The notes: generated from the sequence alone by a model not told the origin. A stretch of DNA of 64,000 nucleotides from Chryseolinea serpens (GCF_900129725.1 NZ_FQWQ01000001.1:3348001-3412000); one strand, 5' to 3'; positions 1 to 7,966 are shown, counted from the stretch's first letter. Translations and numbers: made by a program.

Positions 1-359
1 ATTTCAATCTGGTTGTATTTGTCCGGACAGTGAATCAAGGCGTAGCCCTCGGGCAGCTTTATTATTTCGACTGGATACTCATAGGCTTCGGCACAGTAAT
101 ACGAACGACTAATTTCTCTTAGAATTTCTCCTTGTTTTAATATTACAGCCTTCGTTCCGAGCCTTTCGTAAATAACGGCATAAACGCCATCAGGGGAATA
201 CCTGACTGCATCAAAGCGGTAGCCCATTTTATACCCGATGCGTTGCTTCTCACCATCCAATTTATGCAGAATACCAGACACCCAATCCATCAGCGCACCA
301 TTATACCAATGGAGCGAGCGTGGGGCGTAATCCACTTTAATACTACTTCGTTTTAACAT
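1..359 (-). CDS. Uncharacterised protein, C-terminus beyond window edge
   Basis: An open frame runs from an ATG at 359 to the window edge without a stop, giving about 119 residues that begin MLKRSSIKVDYAPRSLHWYN. The text is rich in aromatic residues, with no signal peptide or membrane segment. The phrase around FDAVRYSPDGVYAVIYERLG looks like a beta-propeller-type blade, so a WD40/PQQ-like fold is possible, but I do not recognise the family. An ATG seven bases further upstream is out of frame and stops after seven codons. The gap to the protease gene is about 30 bp and both run on the minus strand, so the two could be co-transcribed with the protease first. Confidence 0.6.
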   Translation of the reverse strand, partial: MLKRSSIKVDYAPRSLHWYNGALMDWVSGILHKLDGEKQRIGYKMGYRFDAVRYSPDGVYAVIYERLGTKAVILKQGEILREISRSYYCAEAYEYPVEIIKLPEGYALIHCPDKYNQIE

Positions 360-390
360 TTTTCATTTTTATTTATTGTTATTAATTCTT

Positions 391-2484
391 TTATCCCCGC
401 GTCACTTCAGCAATAAGCTCTTCCATCACCGTCTCCGCTTCATTGCTTTCCAACGCTCTCAACTGCTCCTCCATCACCGTATTGAACCGATAGTACTGAT
501 CCTTCTTTATCAGTCCCTCCGACTCCAACCACGATTCCTTGCCATATTTCATGACATACTCCGCGATCAAAGCCTCTTCCATCTTCGAGTGTTTGGTGAG
601 ATACTCCGCCATTTTCAACAACAGCAATTTGTTACGGAGCAGGATTTTTTCCGCTTCGTTTTCTCCATCTCTGATGATCTTAATCGCCTCCGTTGCATAG
701 CGCTCGGACAAAAAGAAAGCATCCTCATTTAACGTATTCTCCACCGCCAGGAAGATCGGGTCAGAGCCCATCGCATACTGCCGAACAGCCTTGTTCGCCA
801 GCGACGACGCTTCTTCGATATCCGCAGACACACCCGAGCACGTCATCTCTTCTCCAAAAACAATTCGCTCCGCCACATACCCTCCCAACGTGATGACAAT
901 GTCTTTCTTCAACGTCTCCCTTGTCACAGGACCTTTGGGAAAATTGACCAAACAAAATCCCTCCGCCTCAGAAGCCGTTCGCGACACGACCACGGATGGA
1001 ACGATGCGCAACGTGAGCGCGGCCAACACGGCGTGACCCGCTTCGTGCACAGCGGTGTGGGCTTGCAATTCGGGGTCGACACTCTTGCGGAGGTTCTCCA
1101 GTTTCAGGCGGGCTTTGTCCGAAAGACTGGATACCGTTTCGCCTTGGTGGTCTTTCAGCGTGTACACAAAGTGTGTGTCATGGAAAGCCCATACAATTTC
1201 ATGAACGGACCATTGGTATTCGAGAATGGAAACGGCGAGGTTGCTGATGCGGGATTCGATCAGGTTTTTCACCGTGGTCAGCACGGGGCGTGTCCCCTGG
1301 GCGGGGAAAACGCCTTCGGCATAGACCACGTTCACGACCGAGTCGTCGAAGGTGATCTTCCATCCGAATTTTTGCTGGATGAAGTCGCCTACGCGGCTCA
1401 ACTCCTGCTGGATGAGCTGGCGGAACTGGGCACTGTTGAACGATTTGTAGATGACGTGGTTGTTGCCCAGCCGCGCAATCTGCTCGGCCCTGAATCGCTT
1501 GCGCAGTGCGCGTTTGATGTGCGCGATCGTGATCTTGCCGGTTTGCTCATGAAACTCGTCGGCGTTGATGTCGGGGTTCATGTTGCGGCTCATGGCGTAG
1601 GCCTCGTCGAGGTTGCCCAACACAAAGATGAAAGCCCGCGAAAGGTCCAATGTCTTTGTGGCGGATCTCGACTCCATGCCTTCAAACACAAACGCCAAGA
1701 GCTCGGCGAGCGAGCCGGCCTTGATGCGTTGGCGGATGTACTCTTTGGAATACTCATCGTTGTCGAACAGGTAGTACATGCCGTCGATGAAGTCTTCGGA
1801 CGTAAAATAGTCGGCCGTCATGGGCGCGTCGCCGTCGTCGAAGTAAAATCCTTCGAAGATTTTCAGGAAGGTGTCTTTTCCGGAGACCACCTTGCCCTGC
1901 TCCAATTGCACGTCACTTTTTAACGCGCGCTCCAGGCGTCGCAGTCCACTTTCGGCGCGGAAAAGATAGAACGAGCCGTAGTTTGGAGTGTATTCGATTT
2001 TGCCGGTGTCCAGCAAGTCCCAGACCACGCGCAGTTTGTCTTTGCCCAACTCCTTGTCGTCGGCGTCGAGGGTTCTGGCAAATTGGAATTCGTCAAGGCA
2101 GATGATCGCGGGCTTGTCATGAAAAAAAGCCAGGTCATCGGTGAGGATCTTTTTCATCCACTTGGCACTGTCCGACTCGAATTCGCCCATGTCGATGTGG
2201 CTATATAATTTCTGATGATTCAGTAGTTCGACAAGCGCTTGCACCAAAGCGGTTTTCCCGGAGCCCGTAAGCCCCCACAGGTTGATCACGGTGGGACGCA
2301 GCTGCGCCTCAGGGAAAAGATACCAGGGCATCACCGTGGCAATCATTTCGTCAATGACGTTGTCCAGGCCGATGAAACGTTCCTTCAGCGTGTTGGCGAT
2401 CGTTTGGAGTTTTTGCCGTTTGTCGATCAGGTCTTTATGTAAAACAGTTGTTTCCATTTGGGTATAATGAATTGCTTTATCCAT
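391..2484 (-). CDS. Soluble AAA+ ATPase fused to M41 (FtsH-type) zinc peptidase
   Basis: A 697-residue ATP-dependent protease candidate. Residues 65-410 form an AAA+ module: Walker A GLTGSGKT (71-78), Walker B IICLDEF (D131/E132) and a ClpB/ClpA-like sensor-2 motif GTRP (397-400). Residues 465-680 match the M41 peptidase: HEAGH at 480-484 gives two zinc-binding histidines and the catalytic Glu, and the FtsH-like stretch SADIEEA supplies the third ligand, D555. Classical FtsH has an N-terminal membrane anchor and a GPPGTGKT-type AAA domain; this protein has neither, so it should be cytosolic with an HSP100-like motor. The annotated ATG (2484) lies inside a small perfect hairpin; Met10 (2457) is an alternative start. 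Substrates cannot be inferred. Confidence 0.82.
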   Translation of the reverse strand: MDKAIHYTQMETTVLHKDLIDKRQKLQTIANTLKERFIGLDNVIDEMIATVMPWYLFPEAQLRPTVINLWGLTGSGKTALVQALVELLNHQKLYSHIDMGEFESDSAKWMKKILTDDLAFFHDKPAIICLDEFQFARTLDADDKELGKDKLRVVWDLLDTGKIEYTPNYGSFYLFRAESGLRRLERALKSDVQLEQGKVVSGKDTFLKIFEGFYFDDGDAPMTADYFTSEDFIDGMYYLFDNDEYSKEYIRQRIKAGSLAELLAFVFEGMESRSATKTLDLSRAFIFVLGNLDEAYAMSRNMNPDINADEFHEQTGKITIAHIKRALRKRFRAEQIARLGNNHVIYKSFNSAQFRQLIQQELSRVGDFIQQKFGWKITFDDSVVNVVYAEGVFPAQGTRPVLTTVKNLIESRISNLAVSILEYQWSVHEIVWAFHDTHFVYTLKDHQGETVSSLSDKARLKLENLRKSVDPELQAHTAVHEAGHAVLAALTLRIVPSVVVSRTASEAEGFCLVNFPKGPVTRETLKKDIVITLGGYVAERIVFGEEMTCSGVSADIEEASSLANKAVRQYAMGSDPIFLAVENTLNEDAFFLSERYATEAIKIIRDGENEAEKILLRNKLLLLKMAEYLTKHSKMEEALIAEYVMKYGKESWLESEGLIKKDQYYRFNTVMEEQLRALESNEAETVMEELIAEVTRG

Positions 2485-2499
2485 GCCTCCGGCATGGAT
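2479..2499. repeat. Perfect inverted repeat over the protease start codon
   Basis: Nine-base arms ATCCATGCC / GGCATGGAT are separated by three bases. The first possible ATG of the minus-strand AAA+/M41 gene lies inside the left arm. In mRNA the hairpin would hide that AUG, so either it is a REP-like dispersed palindrome touching the gene end and translation starts at Met10, or it modulates initiation. Confidence 0.7.
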
Positions 2500-2846
2500 A
2501 GGTCCTATGATTTATTTTAGCATGCATCATGTGCCCACAGGCTAGCGGAGAAATGCTTTTATGACATTTTGAATGGCACAAAGCATTCTTCTCAAAGCCG
2601 TTTGCTGGCACTTGATGTTCTGAGATCTAACTAGTGATTAGATACAGCGATCTTGATACGGCAAGAGTGCTTGCCGCGGCTGCTATTTGGGGATATGTAA
2701 ACTTAGGACTAACATATTTTACTCTATTTTGGGTTATACAGTAGAGTGAAATGCTTTAGCAAAGTTAAGGATGTGGTTTGATTTTTTTTTGGATGATGAG
2801 TTTTTTTTTGGAAAGATGGAGAGAGTCTAAATAACGGAAGGGATGG

Positions 2847-2867
2847 TGCAAGTCTTACAGACTTGCA
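2847..2867. repeat. REP-like perfect hairpin
   Basis: Nine-base perfect arms TGCAAGTCT / AGACTTGCA around a three-base loop. There is no U-tract on either side, so it is not a typical terminator. It resembles the other small palindromes in this interval in size and layout. Confidence 0.65.
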
Positions 2868-3017
2868 TGTGAGTTTCTTTTGGTCAGTTTTCAATTATGC
2901 CTTTTATTTTGAGGGGGACGTTTCTTCTATTGGGCTGAGCGTTTGGTGGGATAGTTTCTTTTGGGCTATTCTTCCTTGGCGCATTTCATAGCTCCGCTCC
3001 AGGGCCGCGGGGGCCCC

Positions 3018-3097
3018 GCATGTTCCATCAGGACTTAACCCTATCCGCGCATGCCCATGCCAGGCCAAAGATAGGCTTAGGCCCTGATGGAACATGC
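3018..3097. repeat. Long imperfect hairpin with 28-base arms
   Basis: The left arm 3018-3045 (begins GCATGTTCCATCAGG) pairs with the right arm 3070-3097 (ends CCTGATGGAACATGC). The outer 15 bases pair perfectly and only a few mismatches occur further in. The 24-base loop is itself GC-rich. There is no adjacent gene end and no T-run, so a repeat element or structured RNA is more likely than a terminator. Confidence 0.75.
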
Positions 3098-3287
3098 TGG
3101 AATGCGGTGCGGGTGTGAGGTGTGGGAAGTGCGTGTGCGGGTATGGGAAAGGCGGATTCCTTTTTTGGTGACGGCAGGAATTGAAGTGTGAGATGATGTA
3201 AGTCATTTTTTTAGGTGGGATAAAGTCATGGTAGGCTTGGGGTGGGTTGGACATATTTGGGGATTGTAAATCAAAACAAGTTTAATT

Positions 3288-3740
3288 ATGAAAAACAAGA
3301 TGATTGTAACAATGTTGCTGATGGTGGTTGCCATCGCATCGGGCTTTGCCCAGGAACTTCCTCCCAAGCACAGGGGGATGCATCCCACACTGAAAGCTGA
3401 TGGGACGGTAGTGGACGAGGCTGGAAAAACGCTGGGCTCCATTAAGAATGGGAAGGTTTGTGACGCGACGGGCCAGGTGATTGGTGTTATTGCTGACCAT
3501 GGTGATGTTATGGCAGCGAACGGCAAGGGTATTGGGAAGATCCAGAAAGATGGGAGCTTCAAGTCTATGAAAGGCCATGTGGTCACAACGGATCCGGACG
3601 GCGTGGTGAAGGTGGCGGGAAAAGAAGTTGCCAAGGTCGAGGCGGGATATAAGGAGAAATCTCACGGCTGCGCATTGCATTGTTTTTTTAGTGCCGAAAA
3701 TCCGGACGCTACAGAAATCGATAAAACCCTCAAGCCATAG
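3288..3740 (+). CDS. Secreted protein with five short beta-type repeats
   Basis: 150 residues with a clear signal peptide (residues 1-22, ending SGFAQ). The mature part holds five degenerate repeats of about 17 residues with the pattern G-x-V-x-D-x-x-G-K-x-I-G-x-I (about residues 37-120), suggesting a small five-fold beta fold. The C-terminus has two cysteines in HGCALHCFF that could form a disulphide or bind metal. It sits upstream of a copper ATPase on the same strand, but the 190-bp gap suggests separate transcription. Function unknown; the protein is predicted to be periplasmic or secreted. Confidence 0.75.
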   Translation: MKNKMIVTMLLMVVAIASGFAQELPPKHRGMHPTLKADGTVVDEAGKTLGSIKNGKVCDATGQVIGVIADHGDVMAANGKGIGKIQKDGSFKSMKGHVVTTDPDGVVKVAGKEVAKVEAGYKEKSHGCALHCFFSAENPDATEIDKTLKP

Positions 3741-3894
3741 CACACCTCTACACCAGACGCCCTTCTCTATTATATATATCAGACTCCTGACGCCGCTTGG
3801 AAAATTGGGTCGTTAGCACCAATTCGTTTGCTCGCTTTCCCTTAATTCTGTAAATCTTTTAAGGTTAAATACAACACCTCGGCGGCTGTGTTTT

Positions 3895-3915
3895 GTTTAC
3901 TTTATAATAGTAAAC
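3895..3915. promoter_or_regulatory. Operator-like dyad upstream of copB
   Basis: Perfect seven-base arms GTTTACT / AGTAAAC with a seven-base AT spacer, ending 15 bp before the copB ATG. Size, symmetry and position fit a repressor site (a BlaI/CopY-type or similar metal-responsive regulator is a guess). No regulator gene lies next to it, and no canonical TAnnTTTG box is evident nearby. Confidence 0.5.
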
Positions 3916-3930
3916 ACGAAAGCCAATTTT

Positions 3931-5991
3931 ATGGAACACCGTCACGATCATTCTCCGGGCATGACCCAGGAGGCGCATACTCATCCCGTTCCGAAGCATA
4001 GTCATCACGATTCCATGCCAGGTCCGGTTGCACCCGGTCATTCAAATCACTCAGGGCACAGCCATCATGCTGGCATGATTGACGATTTTAAGAAGAGGTT
4101 TTATGTAGTGCTCGGGTTGACGGTGCCGATCATGGCGTTGTCGCCGATGATACGGCTTTGGCTGGGCATTGAGTGGGGGTTTCCGGGTTCGGACTATGTG
4201 TTGCTCCTGCTATCGACCTTTGTGTTCTTTTATGGGGGATGGCCCTTCCTGACGGGGTTGGTGGATGAAATTAAATCGAGATCGCTGGGGATGATGACGT
4301 TGGTGGCCGTGGCGATCACGGTGGCTTATGCGTATAGTGTGGCCATTGTGTTGGGATTGGAAGGAATGGACTTCTTTTGGGAATTGGCAACCCTGATCCT
4401 GATCATGTTGCTGGGTCATTGGATTGAGATGAAATCCATCATGAGTGCTTCGCGGGAATTGGAACTGCTCGTTCAGTTGATGCCTTCGGATGCGCACCTG
4501 GTGCACGGCGACCATGTGATGGATGTTAAAACCGAAACCCTGAAGGCGGACGACGTGATCCTGGTGAAGCCGGGCGAAAAGATCGCCGCCGACGGAGAAA
4601 TTGTGGAAGGGAATAGTTTCTTGAATGAGTCGATGCTAACCGGCGAGTCAAGGCCGGTGGAGAAGAATGCTGGCGACAAGGTCATCGCGGGATCCATCAA
4701 TGGAGAAGGAGCATTAAAGGTAAAGGTGACGCACGGTAGCAAAGACTCCTACCTGGCGCAAGTGATCAAACTGGTAACCGATGCACAAGACGCCAAATCC
4801 AAAACGCAATTGCTTGCCGACCGCGCCGCGAAATGGCTAACGCTGATCGCCCTGTTTTCCGGCGCTGCCACCTTCATAGTTTGGCTGGTGCTGGGAAAAG
4901 ATCTCGCGTTCGCCATGGAAAGAATGGTGACGGTCATTGTGATTTGTTGTCCACACGCTCTGGGCCTGGCTGTGCCCTTGGTTGTAGCCCGGTCGACGGC
5001 CATCTCCGCGCAAAGCGGTTTGCTCATCAAGGACCGGACGGCCTTTGAAAATTCGCGCAAGATATCAACCCTGGTCTTCGACAAAACAGGAACGTTGACA
5101 CGGGGAGAATTTAATGTGGTGCGCTATGAATCGCTGAACCAAGCCTATGGGAAAGACCAGGTTCTGGCCCTTGCCGCATCGCTCGAAGGAAATTCAGAAC
5201 ATCCCATTGCAACGGGGATCGTGAAAAAATCAAAGGAACTCAACCAAAAACTTCCTGCTTTAAAAGATTTCAAAGCCCTCACAGGCAAGGGCATCGAGGC
5301 CAGCATCGATGGCAAAGCAGTGAAGGTGGTGAGCCCACTCTTTTTAAGAGAAAATAATGTAGCAGAACCTGTCCCATCCACGCAAGCCGAAACCGTCGTC
5401 TACGTGATCGTCGACAATACCGTTGTGGGGTTTGTGGCGTTGGCCGATGAGATCCGCCCCGAGTCGGCCGAGGCCATTCGCGTGTTGCGCAGCCAGAACA
5501 TCAAGACCCTCCTGCTCACGGGCGACAACCAGGCCGTAGCAAAAACGGTGAGCGACACGTTAGGCATGGATGGCTTTATGGCCGAAGTTCTCCCGCATCA
5601 AAAACTTGAAAAAATAAAGGACCTGCAAAGCAAAGGAGAGTTTGTCGCCATGACCGGCGATGGCGTAAACGACGCGCCTGCCCTGGCCCAGGCCGACGTC
5701 GGCATCGCCGTGGGTTCGGGATCCGACATTGCCGCAGAGACCTCCGACATCGTGCTGGTGAACAGCAACCCAAAAGACGTTGCCAACCTGATTCTGTTTG
5801 GCAAAGCCACCTATCGCAAAATGATTCAGAACCTGGCGTGGGCTACCGGATACAATGTCATTGCGCTACCATTGGCCGCCGGCGTTTTATACAGTGCCGG
5901 CGTCATGCTGAGCCCGGCAGTGGGCGCGGTGTTGATGAGCGTGAGCACGGTAGTGGTGGCAATTAATGCAAGAATGTTGAGAATAAAATAG
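3931..5991 (+). CDS. copB: CopB-type heavy-metal (copper) P1B-ATPase
   Basis: 686 residues; ATP-driven efflux pump of the inner membrane. The first ~50 residues are His/Met-rich, as in CopB N-terminal metal-binding tails, and there is no CxxC HMA domain. Motifs seen: TGES (237-240) in the actuator domain, the ion-site motif CPH (340-342), the phosphorylation motif DKTGT (D384), HP (424-425) and GDGVND (576-581). The CPH motif places it in the P1B-3 class associated with copper (sometimes silver) rather than in the CPC class. Eight membrane helices are expected. The dyad just upstream suggests metal-responsive control. Length and all catalytic motifs are intact. Confidence 0.92.
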   Translation: MEHRHDHSPGMTQEAHTHPVPKHSHHDSMPGPVAPGHSNHSGHSHHAGMIDDFKKRFYVVLGLTVPIMALSPMIRLWLGIEWGFPGSDYVLLLLSTFVFFYGGWPFLTGLVDEIKSRSLGMMTLVAVAITVAYAYSVAIVLGLEGMDFFWELATLILIMLLGHWIEMKSIMSASRELELLVQLMPSDAHLVHGDHVMDVKTETLKADDVILVKPGEKIAADGEIVEGNSFLNESMLTGESRPVEKNAGDKVIAGSINGEGALKVKVTHGSKDSYLAQVIKLVTDAQDAKSKTQLLADRAAKWLTLIALFSGAATFIVWLVLGKDLAFAMERMVTVIVICCPHALGLAVPLVVARSTAISAQSGLLIKDRTAFENSRKISTLVFDKTGTLTRGEFNVVRYESLNQAYGKDQVLALAASLEGNSEHPIATGIVKKSKELNQKLPALKDFKALTGKGIEASIDGKAVKVVSPLFLRENNVAEPVPSTQAETVVYVIVDNTVVGFVALADEIRPESAEAIRVLRSQNIKTLLLTGDNQAVAKTVSDTLGMDGFMAEVLPHQKLEKIKDLQSKGEFVAMTGDGVNDAPALAQADVGIAVGSGSDIAAETSDIVLVNSNPKDVANLILFGKATYRKMIQNLAWATGYNVIALPLAAGVLYSAGVMLSPAVGAVLMSVSTVVVAINARMLRIK

Positions 5992-6050
5992 GTGCATGGG
6001 TTGCTGGACTGGCCACCGCGCCACACCCTTTCTTACCATTACGCAATTCT

Positions 6051-6599
6051 TCACCGCTTTAACCTAAACATGATATCCGTCCGAAGCACATATTTTGTAC
6101 CCTCCAACACTTCGGTTCCTTCGTGTTCCAGGTAGTGATAAAATATAAGCGCAGAGCCCTTTTGAGGCTCGACAACGACATCATTGAAAGTTGTTGCACC
6201 GCCCTTAAACTCATCGTTCAAATATATCATGAACGTGAAATAACTCGCTTCGTTACTATTCCGGATATAGCTTTGATCGCGATGCTTTTTGAATTGCTGC
6301 CCGGGTTGATACCTATAGAACCGAAATTGTTCATTAAGACCAACGGCAACGGATTCCCCGATTTCGCGCGGAGCATAAGATTTCACGTCTTCCCACAGGC
6401 GTTGGGCGAGTTCAAAGTCTTTATACACGACGCGGTTATTGTTTCTTACAAAATCTACCAGGCGCGGGCCATTGTCGGTTTGAATCGTCGCCGGTTCGTA
6501 GCCTAGGGCTTCGGTTTTTTGAATGTAATCGTCGCATTGGTCTGCGCTCCAGAAGTCTTCGATGAGGAAGATGTTCTTTTTTAGTTCAGTCGCTTTCAT
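6051..6599 (-). CDS. 2OG-Fe(II) oxygenase, prolyl-4-hydroxylase type
   Basis: 182 residues forming one double-stranded beta-helix oxygenase domain. The iron triad is visible: H106-x-D108 (KKHRDQ) and H159 (HEGTEV). K169 or R173 (GTKYVLRTD) is placed to hold 2-oxoglutarate. The family hydroxylates prolines in proteins and, in related groups, modified bases; the substrate here is unknown. The start ATG overlaps the stop of the Thg1-like gene by four bases, so the two are translationally coupled, and the enzyme may act in the same nucleic-acid pathway. It is the last gene of the three-gene operon and lies convergent to copB. Confidence 0.85.
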   Translation of the reverse strand: MKATELKKNIFLIEDFWSADQCDDYIQKTEALGYEPATIQTDNGPRLVDFVRNNNRVVYKDFELAQRLWEDVKSYAPREIGESVAVGLNEQFRFYRYQPGQQFKKHRDQSYIRNSNEASYFTFMIYLNDEFKGGATTFNDVVVEPQKGSALIFYHYLEHEGTEVLEGTKYVLRTDIMFRLKR

Positions 6600-7366
6600 G
6601 GTGTTTGCTCGGTAAGCCGCTTCTTAATTAATATATCGTATTCTGTACTCCTGGGGAGTTCCATCTCGACGGTGAGTTGTTTCCGCGAAACGGTTATTTC
6701 CCTGTTGTCCATCGGGTTCACTGATGTTGTTTCCATGTCGGTGTAAAACAAGCCGACCCCGCGCTTTTGCCATGCGGGCAAATCATTGTAGTTAATGCCG
6801 ACTTGAAAAAGCATTTCATTTTTTTCGGCGACCGATCGGCCTTCTAATTGTTTTGTCGCCTCGGATGCGGACAATCCTTTCTCTCTAAGTTTCCAATAGC
6901 ACCAGGCATTGAGCGCATTGCGACTGGCATCCTCGCACCGCCACCGAAAGTAATCGACAACCAGGTCGTCGTTGGGGAGCGGAATGATGCGGCAATCGAA
7001 TACACCCAGGGTCCCCAGGGCCTGCGTAAATCGTGCGCTGGCCTCGCCGGCCAAAATGGAGACGAGCTTCCTGGCTTTCCGGCCGAAACTGTTTTCGTTT
7101 TTGTCAAAGAGCAAGGAAATCTCATCGCTCCCCGTATAGCCATACGTTATTTTAAAACCCGCATCCATCAGGTGTTTCGTGGTTTCGATCATGGCGTCTC
7201 TAAAACGCAAATCAAAGGGCCGTTCAAGGTCTAGCCTCTCTTTGGTGAGCTTCGTAAATCCGCGGCCATCCAGTCGCGCAATAATATAGAGTCCGGGCAA
7301 TACGAGTTGATCCATGTTTTGCTCGAAAACACGCATCTTTTTGTCTAACATTTCAAACTTCATCAT
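6596..7366 (-). CDS. Thg1-like 3'-5' RNA polymerase (tRNA-His guanylyltransferase family)
   Basis: 256 residues. The signature RLDGRGFTKLTK (D33, G34) and GYTGSDEISLLF (D81, E82) supply the metal-binding carboxylates of the Thg1 fold, and the WRCEDASRNALNAW helix follows. Bacterial Thg1-like proteins add nucleotides in the 3'-to-5' direction to 5'-truncated tRNAs and are regarded as tRNA repair enzymes rather than strict G-1 addition enzymes; the eukaryotic HINNLYN motif is replaced here by GINYND, as in bacterial members. Start ATG is within the 3' end of the kinase gene (14-bp overlap), and Met2 or Met6 are alternatives. Linkage to a 5'-kinase-like protein supports an RNA end-repair role. 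Confidence 0.88.
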   Translation of the reverse strand: MMKFEMLDKKMRVFEQNMDQLVLPGLYIIARLDGRGFTKLTKERLDLERPFDLRFRDAMIETTKHLMDAGFKITYGYTGSDEISLLFDKNENSFGRKARKLVSILAGEASARFTQALGTLGVFDCRIIPLPNDDLVVDYFRWRCEDASRNALNAWCYWKLREKGLSASEATKQLEGRSVAEKNEMLFQVGINYNDLPAWQKRGVGLFYTDMETTSVNPMDNREITVSRKQLTVEMELPRSTEYDILIKKRLTEQTP

Positions 7367-7811
7367 TCCAAGGGTTTATTTGAAATTGGTCATTTTCTAG
7401 CCTTACATAAAACAATTTATCAAAGCCCTCGTCATACGACGGCAGCTCCAAAGCTTTGTGTTTGGCGATTACGCCAACCTTGTTAATTTTTCCCTTACCC
7501 GACCGGGCCTCATTTCGCTGCAGGCACACCTCCAGTCGTGACTCAAAATAGTAACCGGTCAATGCAAATTTGTTTCGCTTTGCTTCGGCGATGTAGGTGG
7601 CTCGTTCCACTTTGGTCACGTTGGTGTTGTCCAGCACCATTCTTTGTTGAAGAGAAAAAGCTAGCTCCATGAACCGCCGTTCCTTATTCCGGGTGTTGAG
7701 CAGGTCAAGGCTTATGCGTACGTGTGTATCGAACAAATTTTTCTTATAGAAGCTGCTCTTACCACTGCCAGGGATTCCTATCAACATGATCATTTCCATA
7801 TTCAAATGCAT
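7353..7811 (-). CDS. P-loop polynucleotide-kinase-like protein
   Basis: About 152 residues from the ATG at 7811. The frame is open up to 7916, but that extension would read through an intrinsic terminator, so a start at 7811 or 7799 is preferred. The Walker A GIPGSGKS lies ten or so residues in, and LDNTNVTKVERATYI matches the lid/substrate region of the Pnk-like (AAA_33) kinases that phosphorylate 5'-OH nucleic-acid ends or small molecules. It is first of three overlapping genes with the Thg1-like polymerase and the oxygenase. A 5'-kinase beside a 3'-5' polymerase would make sense in RNA healing, but the substrate is inferred only. The C-terminus is short and no phosphatase or ligase domain is present. 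Confidence 0.8.
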   Translation of the reverse strand: MHLNMEMIMLIGIPGSGKSSFYKKNLFDTHVRISLDLLNTRNKERRFMELAFSLQQRMVLDNTNVTKVERATYIAEAKRNKFALTGYYFESRLEVCLQRNEARSGKGKINKVGVIAKHKALELPSYDEGFDKLFYVRLENDQFQINPWNDEV

Positions 7812-7850
7812 TAAATAAAAAAGCCCGGGCGTTTTAGACGACCCGGGCTT
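7812..7850 (-). terminator. Intrinsic terminator/attenuator before the kinase-Thg1 operon
   Basis: Arms AAGCCCGGG (7821-7829) and CCCGGGCTT (7842-7850), followed on the minus strand by a run of six T and then ATTTAA. The kinase ATG comes immediately after. There is no obvious promoter between it and the kinase, so operon transcripts probably have to read through it. Confidence 0.8.
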
Positions 7851-7870
7851 TGTTGTATTGTTATACGTAT

Positions 7871-7966
7871 TTAAACCATATAGTATGTGCAACGCCGGGT
7901 ATAGATCATTCCCCAATGGGCATGTTCGTTGAAACTAAGTCCGTTGATACTGCGTTGTAATGACAT
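7871..7966 (-). CDS. Small ORF, possible leader peptide
   Basis: A 31-codon ORF with an ATG at 7966 and TAA at 7871, starting MSLQRSINGL and ending HWGMIYTRRCTYYMV. A TAnnTTTG -7 box (7974-7981) stands just upstream, so the transcript would be nearly leaderless, and the terminator follows 20 bp after the stop. No signal peptide or domain. Placement between promoter and terminator, ahead of an operon on the same strand, is the layout of a leader peptide in transcription attenuation. The Tyr-Tyr, His and Trp codons could be sensing codons, but no amino acid dominates. It could also be a stand-alone microprotein or non-translated RNA. Confidence 0.45.
   Translation of the reverse strand: MSLQRSINGLSFNEHAHWGMIYTRRCTYYMV

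Larger units (their letters stand above)
2500..3287. other. Non-coding stretch with several inverted repeats
   Basis: Nearly 800 bp without a convincing gene. It is AT-rich up to about 2900 and GC-rich after that. Besides the two larger inverted repeats listed separately there is a short hairpin at 2660-2675 (GGCAAG/CTTGCC). A minus-strand open frame of 116 codons (2904-3254) crosses the long hairpin; its composition (Pro/His/Ser-rich, no domain) and the palindrome inside it argue against a real protein. The stretch looks like an accumulation of small dispersed hairpin elements. It should also contain the promoter for the protease and for the plus-strand gene at 3288, but no clean TAnnTTTG box was identified for either. 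Confidence 0.6.

Noticed and set aside
1033-1923. Plus-strand open frame of 296 codons
   Set aside because: It is fully antisense to the AAA+/M41 gene, which has clear motifs; the frame is open because of GC-rich codons on the other strand.
2904-3254. Minus-strand open frame of 116 codons
   Set aside because: It runs across a 28-base-arm hairpin, is Pro/His/Ser-rich, and has no domain or promoter; more likely an artefact of the repeat.
7812-7916. N-terminal extension of the kinase frame to 7916
   Set aside because: It would translate through the intrinsic terminator and gives no conserved residues; start at 7811 or 7799 preferred.
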